This document shows positions 1 through 12,959 of a stretch of 64,000 nt of DNA, piece by piece. The notes beneath the pieces are model-generated. The model was not told where the DNA came from. It worked only from the letters and a program-made list of their open reading frames with translations, and searched no databases. This stretch comes from Apricaphanius iberus (taxonomy: Eukaryota > Chordata > Actinopteri > Cyprinodontiformes > Aphaniidae), in contig JAPXFQ010000804.1 in the NCBI GenBank assembly GCA_028564705.1, positions 1,426,001 through 1,490,000 of the forward strand, written 5' to 3'. A program made the position numbers and the translations under genes. Position 1 is the stretch's first letter. Each line of letters starts with the position of its first letter.

Positions 1-129
1 AATGTTAACTTTCGTAGCTTTTGTGGATACCAAAGGCAATTGAATTATTTTCATTCCGAAAATTCAGTTTTAATGCTTTGGGATTTTTTGTATTTTTAAT
101 TATTTATTTTTATTTTTATTTTTTTTCAG

Positions 130-642
130 CTCTCTAACAAAGTTCCCATGAACAACGGGGTGAAAACCATTCGAATTCCAACTCCTGATATATACCTCCA
201 TCCCAATCAAACATGTAACACCGCTGGATGGGGTAAGACTGAAACCCATGATTTCAGTCATGATCTGAGAATGACAAGGGTGTCTATCATAGATCCACAT
301 GACTGCCAAAGACAATGGGATAACACTCTTCCACGCAATGTAATCTGTGCTGGTGGATATCATACAGACAAAGGATTCTGTCAGGTATTTCTCTTGTATT
401 TTAAGTACATAAACAGTCTAAGTATCAAGTGATAAATAATCAAACAAAATGAGTAAAACTCCTTTTCTTCACAGGGTGATTCTGGTGGCCCCCTGGTGTG
501 CAACGGTATAGCTTTTGGAATTGTGTCATTCAACAGAGGTTACAACTGCAACTACCCAGATCTGCCCAACGTCTACACAGACATATCCAGATATCTTCAA
601 TGGATCAACAGAAATACAAGATCAGAGACATGTGTGTCATAA
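130..642 (+). CDS. Granzyme/mast-cell-protease-like serine protease 1, last two exons (partial)
   Basis: This is the 3' part of a chymotrypsin-fold (S1A) serine protease; the earlier exons lie outside the window. The penultimate exon is 130-384, after a T-rich tract and CAG, and carries the AGWG motif and conserved cysteines. It ends in GFCQ before a GT donor. The last exon, 475-642, starts GDSGGPLVC (catalytic Ser195) and ends ...ETCVS followed by TAA. Both exons are open and phase 0. In chymotrypsin numbering the S1 pocket reads Gly189 and Asn226, so trypsin-like (Asp189) cleavage is not expected. The family is secreted into leukocyte or mast-cell granules. The closest relative is the broken copy at 3935-4938, so this is a tandem array. 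ATTAAA at 986-991 is a possible poly(A) signal. Family is certain; the exact orthologue (granzyme, duodenase or mast cell protease) is not. Confidence 0.9.
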
Positions 643-1659
643 TCTTATTACATAATGTCTATCTGCTCCTAACGCTGATCTTATTCAGTGCTTGATGTAT
701 CTAACATCTACATTGCTTTTTTTATAGATCATCATTGGCTACATTGTGAAAGCATTTAGAGTGAAGCATTGCTATAGCTCAAGCTTAAAGTGTGTGGGTG
801 GTTAAGTTGTGGCTCTTTTTAGGTCATTGTGTCAGCTTCTGCTCTTCAACGGAAATGTGCAAGAAAACCAAACGTTTTCAAGTTGTGAGCGCTCTTTTCT
901 AAAAAAAAAATATATATATTTAATTCAATGTTGTGATCATTACTAGTTAAATTTGGACCAAATTTTTGTAAATTGCTGTTTCATAATTAAACTTGCAGAT
1001 TTATTTTCAAAAAACCTGTAGTTTTAAGCGTATTATCCTATGATGAAGTCCACTTTCGTTTTGATTTTCTCTCCCAACAAAAATGTGCGATTGATGAAAA
1101 AATTGAGTAAAGTTTATATGCAACTGAACACTGTGTTCTGCAAAAAAAAATACATTAATTATAAATATTTTTTAAATGATACTCTCTGTCTGAGGTGACT
1201 TGAACCAGCACAAAATAATTTGGTTCTGACAGAGCATAGTAAGGGGTATCTACCACATGTTGCTGAATTATGTATTTTACACCTAGCCTGCTTAACAGGA
1301 TGTCCTGACAGAGCAGTTTTCAGGGCCATTACAGGAACCAACCTAGTTACAGTCTAGGGGTATGTTATTGCAAATTGCCAAGTAGAGTCACTGGGTGGGA
1401 GCTGTGGTTGGGTCATGCTGATTGGTTGTATTTCAGGGGGGAATGAGCAGACTTGGCCAAAAACACGGCCATGTGAAATTGGAAGAGTTGGTTGCGACGC
1501 AGTTTATAACACAACAAATTGAAATGCATCAACTTTCCTGCTTCTTCCATTCAATTTCTTGTTTCTGCTGCTTTGGATCCAACGCATTACCCCGTCAGAT
1601 AAAGATCTGAAATTGCAATGTTGGAAATGTGCCTATAACTTTTTTGCATACTTTTAAAA
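643..1659. other. 3' flank of protease 1, no gene seen
   Basis: AT-rich sequence with the presumed 3' UTR of protease 1 (ATTAAA at 986-991). Short open frames here have no recognisable motif. No repeat family was recognised before the Tc1 remnant. Confidence 0.5.
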
Positions 1660-1669
1660 TCTTATGGAT

Positions 1670-2330
1670 GGCAAAAAAAGGAATGTTGCACATTATCCTG
1701 AACACATGGCCTTAAGCATGGTGGTGGGAGCGTCTGTCTTTTGCAAAGCTTTTCTTCAGTTGAACAGGGATGGCGGTCAGAGTAAACGGGAGGATTGATG
1801 GAGTTAAATACAGGGCAGTCCTTGAAGAAAACCTGTTTGGGGCTCCAAAACACTTGAGACAGATGTTCGCCTTCTAGCAATACATTACCTTTAGATATGC
1901 TTCCAAAACTACAATGAGACAATTCAGATCAAATTATATTACTGTTAGAATGGCCCAATCAAAGTCCAGGCCTAAACCCTGTAGTAAGACTTCAAAAATT
2001 ACTGTTTGGGTGAACTTAAGTTATCGTTATAGCAACGAATTCACAAAAATAAAAATCTAATACAAATCAGTCTGTTTAGTCAAACCTAATGGAGACATCC
2101 TTTCACAACTTGCAGTTGTAAATGCTTAGGAAAAGTCTATTTTTTTTTCTTTTTGTCATTGGCGATTAAAAACAAATGTATCTTACACTTAAAAAAATAA
2201 AACCAAGTTTAATCTCCTTTGCTTTTAACAACAGTGTGCACTCCTTTGTGTTGATCTGTCAACAAAATCCCACTAAAACACAGGTTTGTAGCTGTAATGG
2301 GGCAAAATGTATAACAATCAATGGGTTTCT
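1670..2330 (+). mobile_element. Tc1-like transposon remnant (decayed DDE transposase and 3' end)
   Basis: The stretch from about 1690 matches, at nucleotide level, the well-known fish Tc1 transposase region (CATGGCCTTAAGCATGGTGG, then the segment around AGAATGGCCCAATCAAAGTC). It is followed near 2240-2310 by the familiar Tc1 tail region (TTTGTGTTGATCTGTC). The reading frame is broken by stops and indels, and the 5' half is missing or unrecognisable. Identification is by recall of the family, not by a search. Confidence 0.75.
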
Positions 2331-2776
2331 GCACTGCACCAAGCATCTGTAAATTTCATCGTATAAATATTTAAAATTCAGAACACATACAACTTAGATA
2401 TTTTATTTAATTTTTTTTCTGAATCAAGAAATATTCTGTGCTTCTTTTTCCTATAGATTTTCAGTTCATTACACAGGCCCCTTTTGTGAGAAGGACTCCT
2501 GTGAACTAGTGCCCTGATTGTAGATCCAGACCACCCAGTGTTCTAATGACAGCTCTGATGCACAAATGTTCCACTACACCTCTATATCTTCTAGCAAGTG
2601 TTTTTACGTGTGCGATTCACCTCCCACACACTGCCAATTTTTGCTGGACTTTTTTAGTGTCACATACCCTTTATCTTGGGCACTGCCTAGTGTGGTTCTT
2701 CCCAACCTTTGTTGCTCATCCTTACCTCTTGTGCAGCCATAATTTGGGCCTCTGCACTGTTCCTTGGACCGGAATT
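2331..2776. other. Intergenic, nothing recognised
   Basis: Unique-looking sequence between the Tc1 remnant and the palindromic element. One 78-codon open frame (2546-2782) has no homology I recognise and no splice context. Confidence 0.4.
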
Positions 2777-3340
2777 TTATAGGTATGGGATAATGCCCGA
2801 CAAGGTGTACATTATCAGAAAATAATGGACGACGCGGTTGCTTCCTTGAAGTCCATTATTTTCTGATAATGGAAACCTCGAATGGCATTATCCCGTTTAT
2901 ACCATGGTCACTTACAAAAGAAAGACATATTAAATAAATTAATAATACTTTAATGTGTTTTAGAGTTAAAATTGTGAGTTTTTTTTTTTATATAAGTCGA
3001 GCGCACTATTTAATATCTCCCGTATACAGGTGTTGCCAAGCAACGTGGCCAGAGCGAGCCAACCGCAGCGATTTATCAGTGACGGGAAGTGAGATGATGG
3101 CTTTACCTTACGTTACGTGATACAAAATATCATTTCAGAAGGCCAGTACACTGCTTGTGTGTGTCCAGAGGATGACGCAAATAACGTTGAGTCTCCGTTG
3201 CCATTTGAGCCAGCGCAATAATTTAGAACTGTCATCAGGCAATTTGACGGGGCGCCTTTCCTAGGTGTACATTATCACTTTTTAATGTACACCCTCCAGC
3301 CAATCAAAATCGAGTATTCACCCAGACCATGGTATAAATT
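2777..3340. mobile_element. Palindromic MITE-like element, family P copy 1
   Basis: A hairpin at the left end has perfect 21-nt arms at 2810-2830 and 2851-2871 around a 20-nt loop, and an outer arm pair GGGATAATGCC / GGCATTATCCC. Immediately to the right, TTTATACCATGGTC (2896-2909) is matched by its exact reverse complement GACCATGGTATAAA (3325-3338). A related element with the same order of parts lies at 27565-27965. No coding potential, so it is probably a non-autonomous DNA transposon; superfamily not assigned. Confidence 0.65.
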
Positions 3341-3934
3341 ATATTATTCTGCAGATGTCATGCTGAGACTTGTCCTTCTATAGTGGTTCATCTCAGCTTT
3401 CAAAATAGATTTCTTCTGCTTGAGACAATCACTTAGTATTTCATTTTGGAGGGCAAGCTTCCCAACATACTTTATGGTCTCTGTTTCATCCTGTGCGGTG
3501 GCTTTACCACTCGTTCTTAGCCTCAGTCCTCAGAGCTGGTAAACCGTCTTACTCCATGACTTGCTCCGTTATTTATGTTAGGAGCTTTTGGCTTGATGTT
3601 ATGCCTTTTATCTCCTCTTTTGGAAAACGTACAGTAACTAGAAAATAGAATTTCCTGCTCTTACTGCTGAAAGTAGACTCTTAGCACCTACTTTATGGAT
3701 GGATGGATGTGATGGATGGAAACTATTTAAATGAAGTAGGTATGTATATCTTTTAAAACAAGACGATGACAGCATGAAAGTAAGAGACTGTGATAAAATC
3801 TATTAGAAATGACCGCAGGTGACTCAGACTGTTGGCACTTAGAGATGATACTGCTTGAAAACAGGTTATCTTGATGGATGTGGGTGTAAAACCCTACACT
3901 TGCGTAAAAAAAATATTATTATATATATTTTTAG
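3341..3934. other. Upstream/intron sequence of protease 2; short GGAT repeat
   Basis: This should hold the signal-peptide exon of protease 2, but I find no ATG followed by a hydrophobic stretch and a phase-1 donor. A short imperfect GGAT repeat lies at 3697-3720. Confidence 0.4.
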
Positions 3935-4938
3935 TCCATGGGAGTTACATCATACATGGAGAAAAAGCACCAATCAACTCAATGCAGTTGATGGTGTCAG
4001 TGCAAAACAAATGGGGTCATGTGTGTGGAGGATTTCTGGTCAGCGAGGACTTTGTAGTCACTGCTGCACATTGTAGTGAACAGTAAGTCCACTTTCTTCC
4101 TCTGTATGTTTTTGACTGATGATAAAAATTGTCTTTTAAACATTCAAAATGTAATATCTCAGGGAACCTGATCATGTTGTTCTGGGAACCCATAATCTAT
4201 GGAGGTGGAATATTGCACCAATATACATTGAATACATGTGCAAATATCCAACTTATAATTTTTTTGGACTCGGTAATGACCTCATGCTCCTTAAAGTAAG
4301 TATAATAATACAAGGAAAATGTAATGTAATAATTGGTGATTGTGTAATTATTCGATTATGTAGATCCGATCTGTTCTCGAGTTGGTGGTTAAAAAAAAAA
4401 TCGATTCTCATTTTTGTACATCTTCAGTTGTCTGGGAGAGCTCCTCCAAATAAAATGGTGAAAACAATTCCACTTCCATTGTCTGCTATAAACCTTAGAG
4501 ACAAACAGATCTGCTCTGTGGCTGGATAGGGTAAAACTGAGACCAACCAATTTGGTGTGGATGACCTGATAGTGGTGGATGTGTCGGTCATAAACCAACA
4601 ATTCTGTCAGGCACTATGGGGGTATAAATTACCCTCAAATGTCATTTGTGCTGGTGGATATGGCACCAACAAAGGCTTTTGTCAAGTAAGTTGTAATAAT
4701 CTTTATATGATCAAACATCATTTTCAATGTAAATAAAAAAAAACCTAAGTATGATTTTTCTTCTTTAAAGGGTGATTCTGGGGGACCTCTGGTGTGCAAT
4801 GGGATCGTTGTTGGTGTTGTGTCATTCAACAGAGGTTACAACTGCAACTACCCCGATTTGCCCAACGTCTACACAGACATATCCAAATATCTTCAATGGA
4901 TCAACAGTATTATCCATTCAAAGAAATGTGTGTCATAA
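3935..4938 (+). pseudogene. Granzyme-like serine protease 2 with an in-frame stop
   Basis: Four exons of an S1A protease are readable. Exon 2 (3935-4082) holds the mature N-terminus YIIHGEKAP and TAAHC (His57). Exon 3 (4163-4295) holds GNDLMLLK (Asp102). Exon 4 is 4428-4685. Exon 5 (4771-4938) holds GDSGGPLVC (Ser195) and ends ...KKCVS TAA. Phases match the family and all splice sites are GT-AG. In exon 4 the conserved AGWG motif reads Ala-Gly-stop-Gly: TAG at 4527-4529 replaces TGG (Trp), which is intact in protease 1. No exon 1 (signal peptide) was found upstream. AATAAA is at 5018-5023. The S1 pocket is Gly189/Asn226, as in protease 1. The rest is well preserved, so the lesion is recent, a segregating null allele, or an assembly error. 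Confidence 0.85.
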
Positions 4939-6631
4939 ACTTGTTTAATAAGGTCTACCTGCTCAGGAAGTTTTTCATCTTAATTAATTTCCTCTGTTAT
5001 CTTCAACAGAATTGTTAAATAAAGCAATATGCATCCAAATGCTAAAAGCCCTTTTTGTATCTTTCAACAAATTTACACAGAATTTCACAAAAATGTAACA
5101 GGTGTAAATAAAGCCTTAATTTTGATGAACACAACAGTAATGAATACATAAATTTAAATGAATATGCTAATAGTGCACTACATTCAAGAGTCCATCCATT
5201 AATTTAGTTAATCCCAGGTATCATGGATAATTTTACTTGTACTTAGATAACAGAGGATTTCATATAATTGACAGGACATTATTTTACTGTTAAATTTCTC
5301 TATTTCAGTTGCAGAACTAGCCTTCAATCTCCATCTTTTGCAGAACAAAACATAGCTTTCACAATATGTTAATATCTGCATATTTAAAATAATGGTGTAG
5401 AGCGGATTAAGGGGTGGGGCGGACTGAGGGTAATCAGAACTTAATTCTTCAAAACTGGCTGTTACTGGCACTAAAATGTGAACGTTTCATTGAATGAAAA
5501 CAAAAATTATATTTTTTTCTTACTGATTGAAGTTAGATTAAACCAAACGTTTCCTTTTTTAAATCAGATAAGATTACCAAATAGAATATATACCGTATTC
5601 ACCCAAATTGTATTTTAAATGCAAACAGGACATACTGATCAGGAGTATAGAATCACAATGTTCACAGATGTTCTATAGACGTGATAGACACCAAAACCAA
5701 TGAGTCTGTTTTTCATTATTAATGGAAAGTATCAGAATATAATCATTGTCTTACATGTCTTTATCACTCTAAGGAGGCAAAACAAAGAGCCATACTGGAG
5801 AATATGCAGTCTACAGTAGCTTTTATTGTTCTATTTTCTTGTTATGACCATGCTCATTCTTACAAAGTATTATCAAATATAAACCTGCAAGGATATATAT
5901 GAAGGTCAAGTCAAGTAAAATGTTCCACATAATTATGCACTACTGGAGCAAAACAGAAGTGGACTTAGACTGAAAGACACCCTTGGATGAATAGGCCCAC
6001 TAAACAAATATGTATTGATAGCAATAAAACACAAACCGGGTTAACTATTATCTATGATAAAATACTGTTTTAACATTTTTAGACTCATGGAAAAAAAGGA
6101 ATTCAGCAACACATTCTACACGTCGCTTTTTTTCATACTTTTCCACACCAGGCGTTGTTTATATGAAGAATTGTAAAACTATTGATAAGAGAATGCTGTC
6201 ATTTTACTGAGACTTCTTACCATACATTTTTGTCTTAATGGTACTGGACATCCAGAAAATCCATAAGTGTGTGGTAGGAGCCAGTTGCGCAAAAAAAGAT
6301 ACAGAAACTTAACGCATAAATATAAATGAGAACACACACTGAGGAAAGAGTGATGAGTAATTAGACAGAAAGACTGATTTATCAAGATTCCTGTTAATGA
6401 CGGCAAAATTGCGTGAGGCGTTAAAAAATTGCGCGAGTGGGTTGTTCTTAATTTGCGAGTGATATACTAGGATTGCGTGAACAATTCATATCAGGCGCTA
6501 GTAGCACTATTCAAATGAGGGGTTTGTGGCTGTTGATATGAGCTGCACCATGGCAAGAGAGAGAAGGAATATGCGCTTGGATTCATGATGCGTCTTTTTA
6601 TCATTATGGAGGACCAACTCTGCCATAATTG
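4939..6631. other. 3' flank of protease 2 and intergenic DNA
   Basis: Contains the poly(A) signal of protease 2 (AATAAA 5018-5023), then AT-rich DNA. Open frames here are short and lack splice or protein motifs. Confidence 0.4.
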
Positions 6632-6860
6632 ACAATAAATAAATAAATAAATGTGGATATAAATAAATAAATATAAATAAATAAATACAACTGAAAATAA
6701 ATAAACAAAAAATATGTAATTTAGCATATATTTATTTATTTATTCCCACATTTCTAGATAATATTTATTTACACATTTTTAAATCACATTTATTTACACA
6801 TTTCTAGATCACATTTCTTTACATATTTCTAGATCACATTTATTTACAGATTTACAGAAG
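6632..6860. repeat. TAAA-type microsatellite and ~26-bp minisatellite
   Basis: AATA/TAAA tetranucleotide repeats run from 6632 to about 6720. An ATTT-rich tract follows, then several copies of a unit of about 26 bp built from CATTTATTTACA and TTTCTAGATCA (6745-6860). The first half and the reverse complement of the second half are both TAAA-rich, giving a weak fold-back. Confidence 0.75.
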
Positions 6861-7062
6861 TGTATTCTAATAAGGGGGGTGTTTCTAACACTGACCTAAA
6901 GCCTGATTGGTCAGTTTCAAGCCTCTGTATTAGGTATTCACACTGAAGTGGCTGAGGACGGAGGAGCGTTAGCATCTACTAGCTATTCTGTGTGTCTATG
7001 ACAGAACTGAGATCCCCAGCTGCTGGATTCTCACTGTCAGAGTAATGCTGGTTTATCAGCTG

Positions 7063-8115
7063 GGCCCTCATTTATCAAACGTTCGTAGAAATGTTCCTAT
7101 ATTCTATCCTACGAAGAAAATTTAGGATGTGCGTAAGTACATGTCAAAGTGTGATTTATGAAACATGCGGTGGCCACACGTCCTCACACTCCTACGCAAT
7201 CAGCTGTTGATAAATCCCAACTGTGCGTTCCTTAGGAGCTTGATCCCGTTCACAGTCATTTGCATACAGAAACGCCCTGACTCAACCATATTTGGTAACA
7301 CCACATAATCACCACATGCATTGAGTCTTCACGTTCTTCCTTAAAATAATTTCCAAGACAGCGAAAAAAGGAACTTGAAACATGGGTAGGGCAATTAAAA
7401 AGTATTCATGATTAACAGACCTTAAAAAATGTCAGTTAATAAAAATTCATTTCACCACCGATATAACTTTCTGTTATTAGTGGTTTCTCTGTTTCATTCC
7501 AACCCGCATGCAGCCGTTATATTTCTGCTGCAGAGCAGACGTAAAAATGTGGTGAATAATTTAATTTGCTAGTATAAACTTTTGTGAAAATCGTTAACGT
7601 CTTTGAACATATTAAAAAATTTAATAATGAACATTACTATTTGATTCTATCAGTATAGGGGGAACTAATAATAAAAGATAACTCTGCCTGGGACAAAGAT
7701 AACGGGCAGTAAATGCGGACGGGATAGTGGAGATGTTCCTGTTGGAAATTAGGGAAAAAATGGTTCTTTATTAAACTAAATATAGTAAAACATCTCTCAG
7801 TACACAGCTGGAGCAGATCTAATACAGAAGGTGTAAAGATCATCATGTTTGACTCTTTTGTGGCCGTGCGTAATTGGATACACGGCTTGTGCTGCCATCA
7901 GTACGCAAGGAAAATAGGACAATCTGTTTCACTGATAAGCAGGAATATTTAGTGTCCCTCTGCAGTTTGCAAACCTTTGAATTAAATGTGTGACAAAATC
8001 TCATTAAGCTGAGGTGTTTGGTGTAATAAATAAACAAATAAACGGGATGGGGGTCTGCGGCGCAGAGTGCAGATTGCGAGTGACCGCATCGCCATGCATG
8101 ATCATGCTGGAGTGC
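7063..8115. mobile_element. DNA transposon-like repeat, family H copy 1
   Basis: It starts with CCTCATTTATCAAACG (near 7068). The same terminus occurs inverted (ACGTTTAATAAATGAGG) at 14847-14863, at the end of a homologous copy. Shared internal landmarks with that copy include TTAGTGGTTTCTCTG near 7480, GTTTCCTGTTGGAAAT-like sequence near 7740, AGCTGGAGCAGATCT near 7810 and GTTTGCAAACCT near 7965. The right end of this copy is not found; similarity fades after about 8040-8110. No intact transposase was seen. Confidence 0.6.
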
Positions 8116-8763
8116 AAAGGTTAACAACTGAGGGCTAACCCGGTTAGGCTTCTAGCTAAGCTTGCGGGAAGCACCCAAGTAGCACCTCACAACCTAGCGC
8201 TCAGTCCGCCTTTGCATCTTGTCTTGAGTTTTTGACAACAGCTCACAACCACCTGTCCAAGTCTCATGTTGAATTTCCCACTCAGGACCATGGTGAAGGG
8301 AGCTGATACTCGAAAATAGGCAGTCAAAGCTGCCGACGTTAGCTCTCTTATAAAGATTAGCGATGCGCATAGATCGTGCAATACAGTAATAGATCTTTAG
8401 GAGTTGACGCAGCCTTGCAGACAAAAACAATGGAATGATGAAGTGGGAGGACTTAACCATAACAATTTTTATTTATTACCTACCCCTTCTTTTCCATACT
8501 ATTTCCAGAATGAATATAATGTTAGTCAATTTTTGGAAAAATAAGAAGTCGAATACTTCATATGTATGGGTTACTCAGGAATTTATTTCTGAGAAGTGAT
8601 CACAAACTGTACATTGTTTTAAAGGGCCATCTATACTGTGACAATAATTTTTTTTTTTTTTTTTTACTGTAAACTTATTGGAGAACCTAGATTTGGTCTG
8701 TCATCATATGGCATTTAGAAATAATTTAAATAATTCTAAATTATCTCAAGTTTGTTCTGATAT
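8116..8763. other. Intergenic, nothing recognised
   Basis: Two overlapping minus-strand open frames near 8187-8460 have no motif I recognise and could be decayed transposon coding sequence. A poly-T tract lies near 8647-8665. Confidence 0.35.
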
Positions 8764-9050
8764 ACACTCAACCAAAATATAAACGCAACACCTTTGTTTA
8801 TGCTCCCATTTTTCATGAGATGGACTTAAAGATCTAAAATTCATTCCAGATACACAATATTACCATTTCTCTCAAACATTGTTCACAAATCAATCTAAAT
8901 GTGTGACAGTCAGCACTTCTGCTTTGCTGAGATAATCCATCCCACCTCACAGGTGTGCCACATCAAGATGCTGATCTGACATCATGATTAGTGCACATGT
9001 GTACCTTATACTGCCTACAGTAAAAGACCACTCTGGAATGTCCCAGGGTG
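8764..9050. mobile_element. Tc1/mariner-type element, left-end fragment
   Basis: Begins with the fish Tc1/mariner-type terminus CACTCAACCAAAATATAAAC and continues with the characteristic sub-terminal sequence (CCACCTCACAGGTGTGCCAC near 8941). The matching right terminus is absent, so this is one end of a truncated element. Assigned from recall of the repeat family. Confidence 0.65.
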
Positions 9051-9332
9051 GTCCCTGGATTCTATATATAGAATATATATAAACTTCCTCAACTACAGTA
9101 TATAAAGTCAAACTAAAATCTTTGAATGATAACAAATGGTCACATGCTAGTGACCACTTTGTTATGTTAATGTTTTTAGATTAACTTTTGTGAGGAACGT
9201 TTACATACAACATGAAAGCTGTAGTCAGTTTTAACATTTGTAATGTCAACAGATGAATCCAGCTGAGGTCTGGGTCCATCAACTGAAAAGTTCACAATAA
9301 AATCAAGAAATATTTATTGTGGTCACAATATA

Positions 9333-9400
9333 GGCAAGGAAAGGCAAGGTAATTTTATTTGTATAGCACACTTTCAACACAAGGCAATTCAAGGTGCTTA
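9333..9400 (-). repeat. L2-like LINE 3'-end fragment
   Basis: GGCAAGGTAATTTTATTTGT followed by AGCACACTTTCAACAC and AAGGCAATTCAAGGTGCTT is the reverse complement of the usual 3' end of fish L2-type LINEs. Only about 70 bp is present. Confidence 0.6.
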
Positions 9401-10311
9401 GATGGCCCTTTACCATGCTGTACAGAGAGTTTGTGATCATATATCATGTATGGATCAGCTTACAAAAATACAAGAAAACGTTTAACAGGACTTCAGCCTT
9501 ATCCTTGTTTATAGAAAGAAGACATTAATTTGTACAAATACAGTTTACCACCATCAGCGTGTGCATGAATAGGCGATTGACTGAATTGACTGAAAAAGTG
9601 CTATGGTAAATTTCCGTCATTCACAGACTTTTCTTTGGTATTTAGATGTCCATCAAGGATAATCATATTTGTATTTATATTTACATCAAATTTGTTTAGT
9701 AAAACATGACCGAAGAATACTTTTACCGTCACATTTACCTATGACCTCTTATCTGAATGGTTCAAACTTCTCTGACTCACTACTTTATCAACATAAAATA
9801 TAATTTGCAATTTTTCACTCTAGCTGAACACAAACTTTCTAAGTTTTCTTTTGCTGAGTGTTCTGTGTTTTCAAGTGCTTTAATTTACCAGAGAAAACAG
9901 ATTCATGAAAGCAGTTTTGCTGGAAATAGGTGTTTATTTTATGTAGCCAACAAGTTAGATGCAACAGCAAAGTTGCATTACACCATATTCTTTCCTCACA
10001 AAGTTTCATCCACCAAATTTTGATGCCACAAGATGAAAAAACAGGAAGTATTTCAGCTATCTAAAGAGACTGTGTTTTTAAAAAAATCTATTTGAATTAA
10101 AAACCATGCAGCAGCAAAGACAACTCAGAAACTACAGAGTGCATTTTCTCAGTTGTTTTTTCTGCACTACTGATCTCTTACTTCAGATTACAACGCCTAT
10201 TTTGGAACCTGAAGTCAGAAGTTTTGTAAGATGCCTTTTGTCATCTTGACAACCTAACAGGAAAGTTACCAGGTTTTCGGCAAATAAGATGAAGCAATAA
10301 ATAGTTAAAAT
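9401..10311. other. Intergenic, upstream of protease 3
   Basis: AT-rich unique-looking sequence. An 88-codon frame at 9757-10023 has no recognisable domain or splice context. Confidence 0.4.
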
Positions 10312-10352
10312 GAGGAAGTTTCTGTGGCTTCCCATTCTTAGAATGGTATAAA
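10312..10352 (+). promoter_or_regulatory. Compact promoter of protease 3: ETS, RUNX and TATA motifs
   Basis: GAGGAAGT (10313-10320, ETS/PU.1 type) is followed by TGTGGC (10323-10328, RUNX core) and TATAAA (10347-10352), all within 75 bp upstream of the ATG at 10384. Adjacent ETS and RUNX sites are common in vertebrate myeloid and lymphoid granule-protease promoters. Binding is inferred from motifs only. Confidence 0.55.
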
Positions 10353-10383
10353 GCTAAAGCAAAAGTGCTTTTCACAGGAGACA

Positions 10384-12508
<2,125 letters not shown>

Positions 12509-12959
12509 GCAAAACTTGGTTCAGTCACAACAGGAAAAAAATTAATAATAATTAAATAAAAAAATGTCTCAGTTTTTCATGCAAAACACAACATTGATAG
12601 CCAAACTTGCTAATGGGCAGAGTCTGGATATTAGATACATAAGTGTGGAGATCAGATTGTATGTAAAACAAAGAGACTGAACTCACATCTTGAAAAAGAG
12701 GTTGAAATATATCTGAACAAATAGCAGTTTAATTTTTTTTTTTACAACACTGGGAGGCTTTTGAGATGTGCAAGGCAAGCTGAATAAGATTCCTAGATTT
12801 CTAATCAAACAATGTTAAATTGATCAACCCCTATTACTAGTAATAAGAGAAGTTACTATTACAATGTACAATGATACAGAGCTCTATACTACAATGTCAC
12901 CACTTAAAGCACTCTGCACAGATGTGCCATAATTTTCTCCAGCAGAACAGAAACAAAAA

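Noticed and set aside
3846..3870. ATG at 3846 (MILLEN...) as the signal-peptide exon of protease 2
   Set aside because: Too short and not hydrophobic enough, with charged Glu and Arg early. It does not look like a family signal exon.
8187..8460. Minus-strand overlapping open frames as a gene
   Set aside because: No motif, no splice support, two overlapping frames over the same DNA; more likely decayed repeat.
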